From the IMG/VR virus record IMGVR_UViG_3300017971_000200, positions 97,621 through 161,620 of that record: DNA of 64,000 nt; one strand, written 5' to 3'. Within the stretch, counting starts at the first letter, position 1. The number at the start of each line of letters is the position of its first letter. The stretch is from a virus. This document shows, in pieces, positions 24,468 to 32,278 of the stretch. A program made the translations under genes and the position numbers. The notes beneath the pieces were generated by a model, which saw nothing but the letters and a program-made list of their open reading frames with translations, did no database searches and was not told the DNA's origin.

Positions 24468-25754
24468 TTAGTTTGTAAAGAAATCTTCGTCCTCGTTGAA
24501 TAGATCATCCGTTTCATTGTTTTCCGATTCCTCTACTTCCTGTACTTCTACTTTTGGTTTCGCCATTGGAAATGTGTCTACATTATCCAAATGACTTTCA
24601 CCTTGTACAACTTGTCTCATGTGCGCTCTCTCAGATTCCCCGACTCCGCCTTCATCGTCGTACATTGGAAATACGACAGCTTCCATTACCTCGGTGAACT
24701 TGAAACCATCAATCAATAACGCGACCTGCTCAACAGTTGACCGTGTCGAAATAATAGTTGATAATTCCGGTTCCTCGGATATAACGTTTTCTCGTGTATA
24801 CCAAGCAACTTTGGCGATACCCTTGAGTAATTCTTTATTCACTTTAGGATATAACAACTTCAAAAGATTATATTCTTCATCTTCCGTTAAAACAGGTATA
24901 TCTACTATTGTGGTGAATCTATCTTTTGTCGCCCGATCAATCTGACGAGTTGATGTATATTCCGTACCAACGTTCTCAGTACCAAAGAAACATACACCAT
25001 CAGCAACCTCAACTACAGGGGTATCAGGATGTTCGTCAATTCTGAGATAACGTTGATCTTTGTCAAGTACCGTTAAAAGGATATTCTCGGCGTCATTGGA
25101 AAGCCGTGAGACTTCATCCAAAACTACCACTGCACCCGGAGTAGTAATCGCTGTAACGAATTCACTTTTGGCGAAATACGTACCTTTATCAGGATCGTAG
25201 TGAGTATTACCAATCAAAGCTGTACGAGCGTCCTGCATCGCTCCAAGATTAAACTTGAAAACTGGGCGACCATACGCTTTTGCTAATGTAGTAGCAGTTA
25301 AAGTTTTTCCACCACCACTATGACCATTAAATAATATATTTTCTCCGCGTAACAGAGCACGTACACTATATTTCCAATGAAGTTCTGAAAGAACTAAGGT
25401 ATTAGGTTTTTTAGCGTAAGCGTTCATTACACCGGTTCTTACTTCATCATCAGTAAGTTTCTTATACTCATTATCATTAGAGTTTTCGCCAGACGAAACA
25501 CCGGGATCGGCGAACGGACTCGTATACGATTTTGGTAACTTGTCCTTTTCAATACGACGCCAGATAACGTTCCCCGCTTTGGAAACTTTCTTACCAAGAT
25601 AACGTTCCCTGTCTACGGCGAAACGGCGAGCCCCATAAGGAATAGTTTCATTCACCGGTTCACGGGATAAAACTTCCACGGGTACTAATTTGTTTCCCTC
25701 TCTTATTACTTCTACAATAATGTCAAATGAATCTTGTTTTTTATTTTTCGCCAT
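24468..25754 (-). CDS. CobS/MoxR-type AAA+ ATPase
   Basis: 428 residues. Central AAA+ domain with Walker A GHSGGGKT (144-151) and Walker B VVVLDE (about 209-214); the sensor region has FFGTENVGTEY, and RATKDRF carries the likely arginine finger. Layout is like cobaltochelatase CobS and MoxR proteins, which form rings working with a VWA partner. The likely partner is the CobT-like protein at 9933-12506. The N-terminal 110 residues and acidic C-terminal tail (residues 400-428) are phage-specific in look. Own promoter (25790-25828), followed by the twin hairpins and terminator. Target unknown. Confidence 0.87.
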   Translation of the reverse strand: MAKNKKQDSFDIIVEVIREGNKLVPVEVLSREPVNETIPYGARRFAVDRERYLGKKVSKAGNVIWRRIEKDKLPKSYTSPFADPGVSSGENSNDNEYKKLTDDEVRTGVMNAYAKKPNTLVLSELHWKYSVRALLRGENILFNGHSGGGKTLTATTLAKAYGRPVFKFNLGAMQDARTALIGNTHYDPDKGTYFAKSEFVTAITTPGAVVVLDEVSRLSNDAENILLTVLDKDQRYLRIDEHPDTPVVEVADGVCFFGTENVGTEYTSTRQIDRATKDRFTTIVDIPVLTEDEEYNLLKLLYPKVNKELLKGIAKVAWYTRENVISEEPELSTIISTRSTVEQVALLIDGFKFTEVMEAVVFPMYDDEGGVGESERAHMRQVVQGESHLDNVDTFPMAKPKVEVQEVEESENNETDDLFNEDEDFFTN

Positions 25755-25789
25755 TTGGCGACTCCTTAATTAGTGATCAATAATACTAT

Positions 25790-25828
25790 AATATAATAAA
25801 TATAATCTACAATGTCAACTGTTTTCTG
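25790..25828 (-). promoter_or_regulatory. Phage promoter P10
   Basis: TTGACA (25818-25813), 17-base spacer, TATATT (25795-25790), full upstream block. Drives the AAA+ gene as a single-gene transcript. Confidence 0.88.
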
Positions 25829-25830
25829 GT

Positions 25831-26115
25831 TTATTTTCTAAGTTTATCGTTTATACTTTTTGGATAATGCTTACCTGCTCTCTTAGATACATAGTTGAAA
25901 ATCCGTGATCCGCATTCCATACATTCGCCGAAATGACCTTTCATTTTTATAGTTCCAACGGAAAACTTAGTGTCGTTCGGCAAGAAACCAAACCCTGTCG
26001 GTAACTCCAGAGTCCCTGTTCCATCGGCCCATACATCGCCCCCACCTTTACAATCGGGACACTCCATATAGTTTTTCTTCTTGTCATACTTTTTAATCTT
26101 TGGTAAATCTGACAT
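25831..26115 (-). CDS. Zinc-ribbon protein
   Basis: 94 residues with CPDC near 19 and CMEC near 66 about 47 residues apart, basic C-terminus (KRAGKHYPKS). A single zinc ribbon with a Gly-rich insert. First and only gene after promoter P11. Confidence 0.76.
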   Translation of the reverse strand: MSDLPKIKKYDKKKNYMECPDCKGGGDVWADGTGTLELPTGFGFLPNDTKFSVGTIKMKGHFGECMECGSRIFNYVSKRAGKHYPKSINDKLRK

Positions 26116-26144
26116 CTTAGTTCCTTTCTAAATGTTACAATACA

Positions 26145-26183
26145 AATATAACTAATTACCGCTTAACAGTCAACTGTTTTCTG
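26145..26183 (-). promoter_or_regulatory. Phage promoter P11
   Basis: TTGACT (26173-26168), 17-base spacer, TATATT (26150-26145), full upstream block. Confidence 0.85.
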
Positions 26184-26268
26184 ATCTTTTTTTCATTAAC
26201 CTTTTCGCCAACGAGCTCGGAAAAAGAGGCGAACCGCGCACGGAGTCTGGCCTGTTATCCCACAATAC
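26184..26268 (-). ncRNA. Candidate short RNA between promoters P12 and P11
   Basis: Promoter P12 fires into about 85 bases with no gene except a possible eight-codon frame that ends in P11. The segment 26200-26262 is GC-rich for this genome and contains CTCGGAAAAAGAGGC (26216-26230), repeated at 26359-26373. A short untranslated RNA is plausible; no known family is recognised and no terminator is seen. Confidence 0.35.
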
Positions 26269-26373
26269 AATATAATAAATTAATAGTCAACAGTCAACTG
26301 TTTTCTGAGAAAAGCGTCCCAGCTAAATGGACACTGGAACACGGTTTATTTTCGCGCACTCGGAAAAAGAGGC
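26216..26373. repeat. 15-bp direct repeat pair
   Basis: CTCGGAAAAAGAGGC at 26216-26230 and 26359-26373, one on each side of promoter P12, both near GCGCAC. A looser pair ACACGGTTTA at 26339-26348 and 26438-26447 lies alongside. Confidence 0.8.
26269..26307 (-). promoter_or_regulatory. Phage promoter P12, no protein gene downstream
   Basis: TTGACT (26297-26292), 17-base spacer, TATATT (26274-26269), full upstream block. An extra AGTCAA lies at 26285-26290, at the wrong spacing. Confidence 0.83.
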
Positions 26374-26866
26374 TATACCTTTATTTCAGGAAGCCATTAG
26401 CATGCCCGTATTTTTATTGTAGGACGGCGTCCCTGTGACACGGTTTATACCCTTGTTGGAAATGATCTTTGGAAATGGGGCGCCAATAACGCCGTCACAC
26501 AAGCACACCGTGGTGCTGAGACAATTTGATATTCTTTTATGGGCGTTATGGAATACTAAGTGTATAACTGAAAGTGGTTGACAGTGGTGTAAAGTGGTTG
26601 ATTGTGGATATTTGAAAAATATTTCAAAAGCGTAAAGACAATAACGAGACTCTTTACAGAATATGTGATAAAGTATTGAGGCTCAACGGAGTTAGATGAA
26701 CTGTAGTACAGTAATGGTGGGATATGAATGGCGAAGGTACAACTGTGTCATTTTGGTATATGATAAGGTGTGAACAGGGACACTGAGAATAGTGGAGTAG
26801 TTTACAGGGATGAAAGGAATGAGTAGATTTATATTAAAAAAGGATTTTATGAGTTGAATAAATTTC
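26308..26866. other. Non-coding stretch with candidate replication origin
   Basis: About 560 bases without a convincing gene. From about 26520 the plus strand becomes G-rich, unlike the C-rich plus strand to the left. Contains phased GTGG repeats, a DnaA-box-like 9-mer and an AT-rich inverted repeat (separate entry). The part right of 26640 is G-rich, low in C, and shows no motif I can name. Confidence 0.5.
26571..26628 (+). repeat. Phased GTGG decamers, DnaA-like box and inverted repeat
   Basis: Four ten-base units (26571, 26581, 26591, 26601) each have GTGG at the same position; units one and three are identical, AAAGTGGTTG. The fourth runs into TGTGGATAT (26603-26611), one base off the DnaA box TGTGGATAA, followed by inverted repeat TTTGAAA-AATA-TTTCAAA (26611-26628). 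Iteron-like phasing, a DnaA-type box and AT-rich DNA are the usual parts of an origin; the function is inferred. Confidence 0.55.
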
Positions 26867-27127
26867 TTATTGTTGACCGATTGTTTTAGATTTAGATTTA
26901 CCACATCGTATACATTTGTATTGTACGATAAAGGGAATTAAGGGAGTAGTCAGGAACGCTGTTAGTATACCGGTAATAGGGTTAGATGAATTTGGTTGTT
27001 TAATATCATTAGGGTTAGAGATTTCATATTTATGAATTCCGAGTATACATCTAACAGAGAATGATTTCTTTTTAGGTTTATTTCTTAGAGTAATTCCGTG
27101 AGTGTCATATAGATTTCTTTTATTCAT
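26867..27127 (-). CDS. Small protein with C-terminal Cys pair
   Basis: 86 residues: basic N-terminus with a Cys in SVRCILGIHKYE, a hydrophobic centre (TGILTAFLTTPLIPFIV), then YKCIRCGKSKSK. A lone CxxC plus Cys/His may bind zinc. Last gene before the non-coding stretch. Confidence 0.7.
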   Translation of the reverse strand: MNKRNLYDTHGITLRNKPKKKSFSVRCILGIHKYEISNPNDIKQPNSSNPITGILTAFLTTPLIPFIVQYKCIRCGKSKSKTIGQQ

Positions 27128-27145
27128 ATTACTATGTCCTTTATA

Positions 27146-27412
27146 TTAGTCAAATAGTTTTTTACATTTTTCAGCAGTTTCATTTACAGTATCATTATTA
27201 TTTTTGTTGTCGCCACAAAAGATGTAATGAAGTTTTTTGAGTAGTTCTCTCAATGGATAATTTCCCGGTTCCAGGAGTTGTTCTTTTTTGACGATCATTT
27301 TATGTACTTTTTTATGATGTTTGAATACCCATCTTAACATTTCTATTTCGTCTTTATTAAATGTAAGTGTTAATTCTTCTATCGTATTATTTGTTTTGAT
27401 TGATGCTTTCAT
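27146..27412 (-). CDS. Hypothetical protein
   Basis: 88 residues; beta start (LTLTFNKDEIEMLRWVF) then helices. Coding strand here is poorer in G than in other minus genes, in line with the changed skew near 26.5 kb. Confidence 0.7.
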   Translation of the reverse strand: MKASIKTNNTIEELTLTFNKDEIEMLRWVFKHHKKVHKMIVKKEQLLEPGNYPLRELLKKLHYIFCGDNKNNNDTVNETAEKCKKLFD

Positions 27413-27433
27413 ATTGTGATCCTTTATTTTTTA

Positions 27434-27694
27434 TTATGTCGCCTCGACATCATGAGTATTTACTAATGTAGAATGATTAGTTTGTTGACATTCATGTAAT
27501 GTCATTAGAATAAGATTTCTTACAGCGTTATCGTATACAAATGATCTTGAAAGTGAATCAGTCCATTGACCGAGTTTCAGTCTCAGGTAGTGATATTGTT
27601 CTCTATACTCAGCGTCACTGATATGCGGTTCATGAAGTGATCCCATATTAAATTGATGTAGAGTTTGACAAATTTCAAGTATATTTTTATTCAT
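27434..27694 (-). CDS. Hypothetical helical protein
   Basis: 86 residues, helical, His-rich. AAAGGAAT ahead of the ATG. No family recognised. Confidence 0.7.
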   Translation of the reverse strand: MNKNILEICQTLHQFNMGSLHEPHISDAEYREQYHYLRLKLGQWTDSLSRSFVYDNAVRNLILMTLHECQQTNHSTLVNTHDVEAT

Positions 27695-27845
27695 TTTTTA
27701 TTCCTTTTTCTTTATTGATTTGATTTATCAGTGATTGTATATATTGTAAATGAGCGTAATAGGAACCTGAGTAAGTCCAATTTCCATTTTCTTCAAGACG
27801 TTTTGCTTCTATTAATTCACGTTCTAAACGTTCAAGTTTAGTCAT
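27687..27845 (-). CDS. Small coiled-coil protein
   Basis: 52 residues (MTKLERLERE...), charged helix. GAGAGGAT upstream; overlaps the next start by 8 bases. Confidence 0.65.
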   Translation of the reverse strand: MTKLERLERELIEAKRLEENGNWTYSGSYYAHLQYIQSLINQINKEKGIKNE

Positions 27846-27981
27846 TTTCATATCCTCTCCAGATGATGATTACGATTTTTTTGTAGTCATATATTTCAAA
27901 TAGTTTATAGTTATGTGGTTTCTTTTTATGTTTATGGAATGTAAGAGTATGTGGATTCCATTCATATATTTCTTTTTTCAT
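27838..27981 (-). CDS. Small basic protein
   Basis: 47 residues with HKHKKKPHNYK, then a strand-like end (KIVIIIWRGY). GAAAGGACAC before the ATG. Confidence 0.63.
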   Translation of the reverse strand: MKKEIYEWNPHTLTFHKHKKKPHNYKLFEIYDYKKIVIIIWRGYEND

Positions 27982-28024
27982 TTAGTGTCCTTTCATCAGA
28001 GAACCGAATGTTTTTTATTAAAGA

Positions 28025-28231
28025 TTAACTGGTATCTTTTGTCATTTGATTATACAGGGAAGTAAGACATCTTTTTTGTTCTTTAGACAGTTTACCTTGA
28101 TTAAGTTGTAGGAATAGTTCTCTTATTTTTTTAATCGCCTCATTAATATCGTCTTGGATCAAGATTCTATTAGGTTGAGTAGACAGAATAATAGCTCCCT
28201 TTGTAGTAAATTCTTTTGGTTGATTTTTCAT
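28025..28231 (-). CDS. Small hypothetical protein
   Basis: 68 residues: strand (GAIILSTQPNRILI) then two helices. No family recognised. Confidence 0.68.
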   Translation of the reverse strand: MKNQPKEFTTKGAIILSTQPNRILIQDDINEAIKKIRELFLQLNQGKLSKEQKRCLTSLYNQMTKDTS

Positions 28232-28313
28232 TGTATTATATTTTACCTCTTATGTATTCAATTTTTATACGTCACCGAGGCGTAATTTAATTAAAGATTA
28301 ATTGGTGACTCTC

Positions 28314-28493
28314 TCACTCCGTGAAATAGAATTCTTTAAGTTCTTTAATTATTTCATGAACTTGTGCTAATGCTATAGAGTAGTCCATTTCATCAGGGAA
28401 ATCAGGGAGTTTAACCGCAGTTTCCAATTTATCTACGAGTTCATCTTTCCATTCGTTATTTGCTTCTGCTATACCTGCTGATATTATACTCAT
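28314..28493 (-). CDS. Small acidic helical protein
   Basis: 59 residues (MSIISAGIAE...), acidic, ATGA overlap with the lipoprotein gene upstream. Stop followed by a 100-base gap with no clear signal. Confidence 0.65.
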   Translation of the reverse strand: MSIISAGIAEANNEWKDELVDKLETAVKLPDFPDEMDYSIALAQVHEIIKELKEFYFTE

Positions 28494-28861
28494 TTTTCTT
28501 CGTCCTTTCCGTCGTATTCATTATATTTAAACCACAAGACATTATAGTAAGGGATAAACAGATTACCGTCGAAGTCTTTACAGTTATGTAGAGTAATGAA
28601 GTCAAACATAGCTTTCATAGTTACATCTTCGCAGTAGAATGTAGCAGCTATCATACTATCTTTATATTTCACTTGTACTTTATATTTGTATACCGTGTTA
28701 CTTATGAGATTATCATTTTGGATTTCGCCAGTTGGAATTGTGTTATTTTGTTCGGCGTCACTGTTACAACCGTATACAAAAAGACTTATCACAAAACAAA
28801 CGAGTACCGCGAATCCGATTCTAATCCAAATATCTGCTTCATCCATATCTTTATATTTCAT
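28490..28861 (-). CDS. Lipoprotein
   Basis: 123 residues. Charged N-terminus, hydrophobic helix (14-30) and lipobox V-Y-G-C, then a beta-rich domain (YKYKVQVKYKDSMIAATFYC). Similar in plan to 28862-29152, so the two may be paralogues acting at the envelope. Confidence 0.74.
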   Translation of the reverse strand: MKYKDMDEADIWIRIGFAVLVCFVISLFVYGCNSDAEQNNTIPTGEIQNDNLISNTVYKYKVQVKYKDSMIAATFYCEDVTMKAMFDFITLHNCKDFDGNLFIPYYNVLWFKYNEYDGKDEEK

Positions 28862-29152
28862 TTAGTCCTCCAGATTTTCTCGATAATAGTATTTGACATT
28901 ATAGTATTCTATATAAAATTTATTATTATTAGCTTCTTTACAATCATCTATGTATATTGTACTACCGGTTATTCTTACATTTGATCCATGAAAGATTTCA
29001 GTAGAATCATTATTAAAAGTAATAACAAGTCTTTCTTTATAGATACTTTCATCATTAAGGTTTTCGCCACAACCGACTTGGGCGAACAAAATACAAAATG
29101 TCAATCCAAGTAAAAGTATAGAATGTACTATCCAAATTTGATAACGTTTCAT
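28862..29152 (-). CDS. Lipoprotein-like protein
   Basis: 96 residues from the ATG at 29152 (MKRYQIW) after GAAAGGA; an in-frame ATG at 29170 overlaps the upstream stop but has a poor binding site. Signal helix ends AQVGC, a weak lipobox. The mature part ends FYIEYYNVKYYYRE, like FIPYYNVLWFKYNE in the next protein. Confidence 0.7.
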   Translation of the reverse strand: MKRYQIWIVHSILLLGLTFCILFAQVGCGENLNDESIYKERLVITFNNDSTEIFHGSNVRITGSTIYIDDCKEANNNKFYIEYYNVKYYYRENLED

Positions 29153-29169
29153 TTTATGTCCTTTCGCCA

Positions 29170-29637
29170 TTAATCACTAAATACACCATATCCAACAAAC
29201 TCAATGTGTCTATCCTTATCGTCGTGACCGTAAAACGGTAACCAGGGAATAGGATCATTAATAATTCTCAGATCTAAATCTTCGTCACAATAATTTAGCA
29301 GAAATACCCAAAGTTCAGCCATATCTTCTGGCGACAAATGGATTTCTTGTAGATGATTTTCCATATCAGTAATAGATGTCCAGTCAAATCCCATATCTTT
29401 GAGTAGTTGATATTCAGGGTCAGCTTTCCTGATAAAGTCAACACCATATTCATCACAAAGATTGTGGATGTCTACTCCCGTTTTATCTTTAATAGTGTAA
29501 TGAACTTCTCTTACATATGCGACAGGTTTTGCTGAATGGACAAGGAAGTATTCACATTTACCGTGACCATCAGCACTCCAGTCTCCGATGGGAAGTTTAA
29601 ATTCGTATAATTGTTGAACGTCATTATTTTCATTCAT
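29170..29637 (-). CDS. Conserved-looking phage protein
   Basis: 155 residues. The start (LPIGDWSADGHGKCEYF) has the look of a conserved family I have seen in phage and plasmid hypotheticals, but I cannot name it. Cytosolic, acidic. Confidence 0.76.
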   Translation of the reverse strand: MNENNDVQQLYEFKLPIGDWSADGHGKCEYFLVHSAKPVAYVREVHYTIKDKTGVDIHNLCDEYGVDFIRKADPEYQLLKDMGFDWTSITDMENHLQEIHLSPEDMAELWVFLLNYCDEDLDLRIINDPIPWLPFYGHDDKDRHIEFVGYGVFSD

Positions 29638-29638
29638 A

Positions 29639-29848
29639 TTATCCGTCCTTTTTATCTCCTAATGTATCTAAAAAATTCATTAATTTTTCATAACAAGTAG
29701 AACACAAATCTTTTTCACCCGCGACACTGCGTTGTATGTGAGTATGTTTATCTACTTCAAATGATATTTTATAAAATGGATCAAAAGAAGCTTTTTTATC
29801 TACTTCAAAACCACAACCATCACATACTATTATTTCTTTTTTCGCCAT
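29639..29848 (-). CDS. Zinc-ribbon protein
   Basis: 69 residues; CDGC near 9 and CSTC near 49 with a beta-rich insert. AGGAGATA upstream of the ATG. Confidence 0.73.
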   Translation of the reverse strand: MAKKEIIVCDGCGFEVDKKASFDPFYKISFEVDKHTHIQRSVAGEKDLCSTCYEKLMNFLDTLGDKKDG

Positions 29849-29857
29849 AATTATCTC

Positions 29858-30115
29858 CTATTTATACGCTTCATCCACTCGATCAAATTGTGGTGGCTCC
29901 ACAGTTGGATCGGGCAATAATCCCTCTTGTTCAAGTTGAAATTCTAAATCAACGATTCGTTTGCGAAGATACTCAATACATTCCATAGTAGGTTTACCAT
30001 ATTCTTTACTATGAACTTCTTGTGATCCACATACACGACAAACTTCATTCGGTTCTTCTTGACCCTTATTAAGTCCACGCCGATCATTAATTGTATATCC
30101 CTTTTCTTCACTCAT
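29858..30115 (-). CDS. Small protein with Cys pair
   Basis: 85 residues, CRVC near 26, a third Cys near 46 and a charged helix after it. Pro-rich acidic end. Confidence 0.7.
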   Translation of the reverse strand: MSEEKGYTINDRRGLNKGQEEPNEVCRVCGSQEVHSKEYGKPTMECIEYLRKRIVDLEFQLEQEGLLPDPTVEPPQFDRVDEAYK

Positions 30116-30132
30116 AATTTACCCCTTTCTTA

Positions 30133-30369
30133 TTAATAAGAACCATCTATTAAGGCGATACCTATTGCGAACGGGAACGCGAAACATAACCAACCAACAG
30201 TACCCGACAATCCCCACATGATAGCTCCCCAGATGAACAGCCAAAATGATGGTTCAGTAATACCATGAAACATATTTACAGCTCCACCCCAAAAGAGTAG
30301 ATAAACACCTACGTATAGACCTATAACTATACCGATTAAAATTAATAAACCACCTAATAATTTCTTCAT
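30133..30369 (-). CDS. Small membrane protein, first gene of transcript
   Basis: 78 residues, three hydrophobic segments (5-28, 41-52, 55-72). GAAAGGAAC before the ATG, just past promoter P13. Confidence 0.72.
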   Translation of the reverse strand: MKKLLGGLLILIGIVIGLYVGVYLLFWGGAVNMFHGITEPSFWLFIWGAIMWGLSGTVGWLCFAFPFAIGIALIDGSY

Positions 30370-30404
30370 GATTTGTTCCTTTCTATTTAGATTATATTTC
30401 TTAT

Positions 30405-30433
30405 AATATACGAAATTATTTCGTATTTGTCAA
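30405..30433 (-). promoter_or_regulatory. Phage promoter P13
   Basis: TTGACA (30433-30428), 17-base spacer, TATATT (30410-30405). The upstream block differs (GAAATTAC). The -35 holds the TGA of the upstream gene. Confidence 0.82.
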
Positions 30434-30795
30434 GTAATTTCTTTAGCTTCCGCCCATGCTATTTTAATGTTTGTCCAAATCCATTTGATAAATTTTACAA
30501 TCGCCCAACCAATCCATGTGGCTAACGCTGTTAAAAATGTAACAGCAAATCCTACGACATATAAAGGTACGGCTTTACCGTCACCATCTACCGAATCCAA
30601 CCAACCGAATACATCTACAATGACATATCCAACTATATGAAATACCCCAAATAATATTGAAAAGACAATAGCTAATACAACTACTATTATAATCACTTCA
30701 AGAATATCCGTCCAACCGCGCCAACCCGTTATCCGTTTAATCTCGTTCCATTTATTTCTTAGAAAGATTCTAAAAAAGTTAAGTAGAAAGTTCAT
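30430..30795 (-). CDS. Membrane protein
   Basis: 121 residues, hydrophobic at about 32-58 and 75-100, amphipathic Trp-rich end. Last codon and stop are in promoter P13. Confidence 0.74.
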   Translation of the reverse strand: MNFLLNFFRIFLRNKWNEIKRITGWRGWTDILEVIIIVVVLAIVFSILFGVFHIVGYVIVDVFGWLDSVDGDGKAVPLYVVGFAVTFLTALATWIGWAIVKFIKWIWTNIKIAWAEAKEIT

Positions 30796-30998
30796 TTATT
30801 TTCTCCCTCATATTGAAAGTCTTTTTTACACTTAGGGCATTGCATCATAACACCCTCTTTTTTTATTCGTTTTATACAATTTTTGGCGATATGTCTATTA
30901 ACCGGTCCTTTAGATTCACCTATAAAATCTAACATCATTAGATGTGTATAGTCAAAAGTTGATTTACAATTTGGACAATGGATATTTTCTATTTTCAT
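30792..30998 (-). CDS. Zinc-ribbon protein
   Basis: 68 residues; CPNC (8-11) and CPKC (54-57) form a zinc ribbon with a basic insert. ATGA overlaps on both sides. Confidence 0.75.
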   Translation of the reverse strand: MKIENIHCPNCKSTFDYTHLMMLDFIGESKGPVNRHIAKNCIKRIKKEGVMMQCPKCKKDFQYEGENK

Positions 30999-31279
30999 TC
31001 CAACAGACCTTTCTTTTCAGAATACTTCATATATTTTCTTACTTTTGTCTTTTTCGCCTCAATTTGTTCAGCACTATACAAAATCGTCTCTCTAATATCT
31101 TCACCAAATAACATTTCAATCACGGCGACCAACTCAATAAATTCCCGTAAGATCACTTCTTGAGGCGACTCGTCTAAAAAATCATCGTCTAACCCAAATC
31201 GTTGAGCTTTTCCGACACCTTGAATTATTTCAGATGCTTCTTCACCTATACACGTTAGCAAATATTCCTTTTTATTCAT
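30995..31279 (-). CDS. MazG-like phage protein
   Basis: 94 residues, all helical. TCIGEEASEIIQGVGKAQRFGL followed by a second acidic helix REFIELVAVIEM fits the ExxE...E/DxxD/E plan of all-alpha NTP pyrophosphohydrolases, and phage MazG-like proteins with KA-RFGL. Such proteins hydrolyse nucleoside triphosphates or (p)ppGpp-like nucleotides, limiting the host stress response. Short, so activity is uncertain. Confidence 0.68.
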   Translation of the reverse strand: MNKKEYLLTCIGEEASEIIQGVGKAQRFGLDDDFLDESPQEVILREFIELVAVIEMLFGEDIRETILYSAEQIEAKKTKVRKYMKYSEKKGLLE

Positions 31280-31308
31280 TTATAATTTTCCTTATAATAT
31301 TCATCACT

Positions 31309-31431
31309 CATTTTAGGTTTAAATGGTAATTTAGCACATTTAGGACATATATTATTATGAACTATGATGTAAATATAATGTCCAATATAATGTTTGGTTG
31401 ATGCTTCTCTACCACATGAATAACATTTCAT
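31309..31431 (-). CDS. Zinc-ribbon microprotein
   Basis: 40 residues; CYSC (3-6) and CPKC (29-32) as in a minimal zinc ribbon. AAGGAATATAA before the ATG. Confidence 0.6.
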
Positions 31432-31433
31432 AT

Positions 31434-31685
31434 TTATATTCCTTTGTATGTCGCCTCTTGTTCATCAAAATTATCTTTCCAATGATCAAAAGGTTCATAA
31501 TTTTTTGTAGCGTAATTGTATACTCCATATTTATTTACTCGTATCACTTCCCAAAATGCTTCGTGTGGGCGTACCACATCACAATTAAGTTCTTTCGCCA
31601 ATTCAATCATTTCTCTTACTGATTTGAGCATTTGTGGTACACTACTTTCATTAATAGTTACCACCACAGCAATATTTCTTTTCAC
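31434..31685 (-). CDS. Hypothetical protein, GTG start
   Basis: 83 residues from a GTG at 31685 with GGAG six bases upstream, overlapping the previous gene by 35 bases. Beta then helix (MLKSVREMIELAKEL), possibly ferredoxin-like. Confidence 0.68.
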   Translation of the reverse strand: MKRNIAVVVTINESSVPQMLKSVREMIELAKELNCDVVRPHEAFWEVIRVNKYGVYNYATKNYEPFDHWKDNFDEQEATYKGI

Positions 31686-31929
31686 GTATTGCTCCTTCCA
31701 CTTCTTTTCTTTGTCTCAACATTTTTAAACCCACTTTAATACCAACTTCTTGAGCTTCTTCTCTTGTGTCATAAGTATCTTCTGGCATATAACTACTATA
31801 AACTTTCATATAATGTCTATCGACTATACAACAAACCCATCCTAATAAATTTGGATTGAGTTCAGCAGCTCCAACAGTAAATGTACTTACTTCTATTTCA
31901 TAATTGTTTAAGAACTTAATATAGTTCAT
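31651..31929 (-). CDS. Hypothetical protein
   Basis: 92 residues with EDTYDTREEAQEVGIK, a pattern common in phage domains that place an EA-helix after a strand. Cys pair near each end (VCC, YCC). Confidence 0.7.
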   Translation of the reverse strand: MNYIKFLNNYEIEVSTFTVGAAELNPNLLGWVCCIVDRHYMKVYSSYMPEDTYDTREEAQEVGIKVGLKMLRQRKEVEGAIREKKYCCGGNY

Positions 31930-31931
31930 TC

Positions 31932-32096
31932 TTACGCCTCATTTGCTAAAGTAGTGAATTTATGACCACATTGTTCACAACGATATGTGATTCTATCAGG
32001 TTTTCCCAAGAATGCTTTCTTAAATGTCTTTTGTAACCACCATTTACCATCGGCCCGACACTTCGGGCAGTTTTGAAATTCTTTAAATTCCATCAT
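31932..32096 (-). CDS. Zinc-ribbon protein
   Basis: 54 residues from the ATG at 32096 (MMEFKEFQN), after GAGAGGAAA and overlapping the upstream stop as ATGA; a longer frame to 32180 would overlap that gene by 88 bases. CPKC and CEQC form the zinc ribbon. Confidence 0.72.
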   Translation of the reverse strand: MMEFKEFQNCPKCRADGKWWLQKTFKKAFLGKPDRITYRCEQCGHKFTTLANEA

Positions 32097-32278
32097 TTTG
32101 TTTTTTCCTCTCCCAACAATCTGGCGAGTTCCCAACCAGCATGACTTAAAACATCGTCTAACATATGATGTGTTCTCCACATTTCTAATTCAGCCGCACG
32201 TCCTTTTACAGTAGCAAGAGTTAATATAAATGAACGTATGTCTAATTCTCTTTTATGATCGATTAGTTTTTTACCCAT
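32093..32278 (-). CDS. Small helical protein
   Basis: 61 residues, helical with several His (THHMLDDVLSHAGWEL). No family recognised. Confidence 0.7.
   Translation of the reverse strand: MGKKLIDHKRELDIRSFILTLATVKGRAAELEMWRTHHMLDDVLSHAGWELARLLGEEKTK

Noticed and set aside
26692-26904. Reading frame of 70 codons on the minus strand
   Set aside because: No binding site, overlaps the end of a better gene by 38 bases, and lies in the skewed non-coding stretch.
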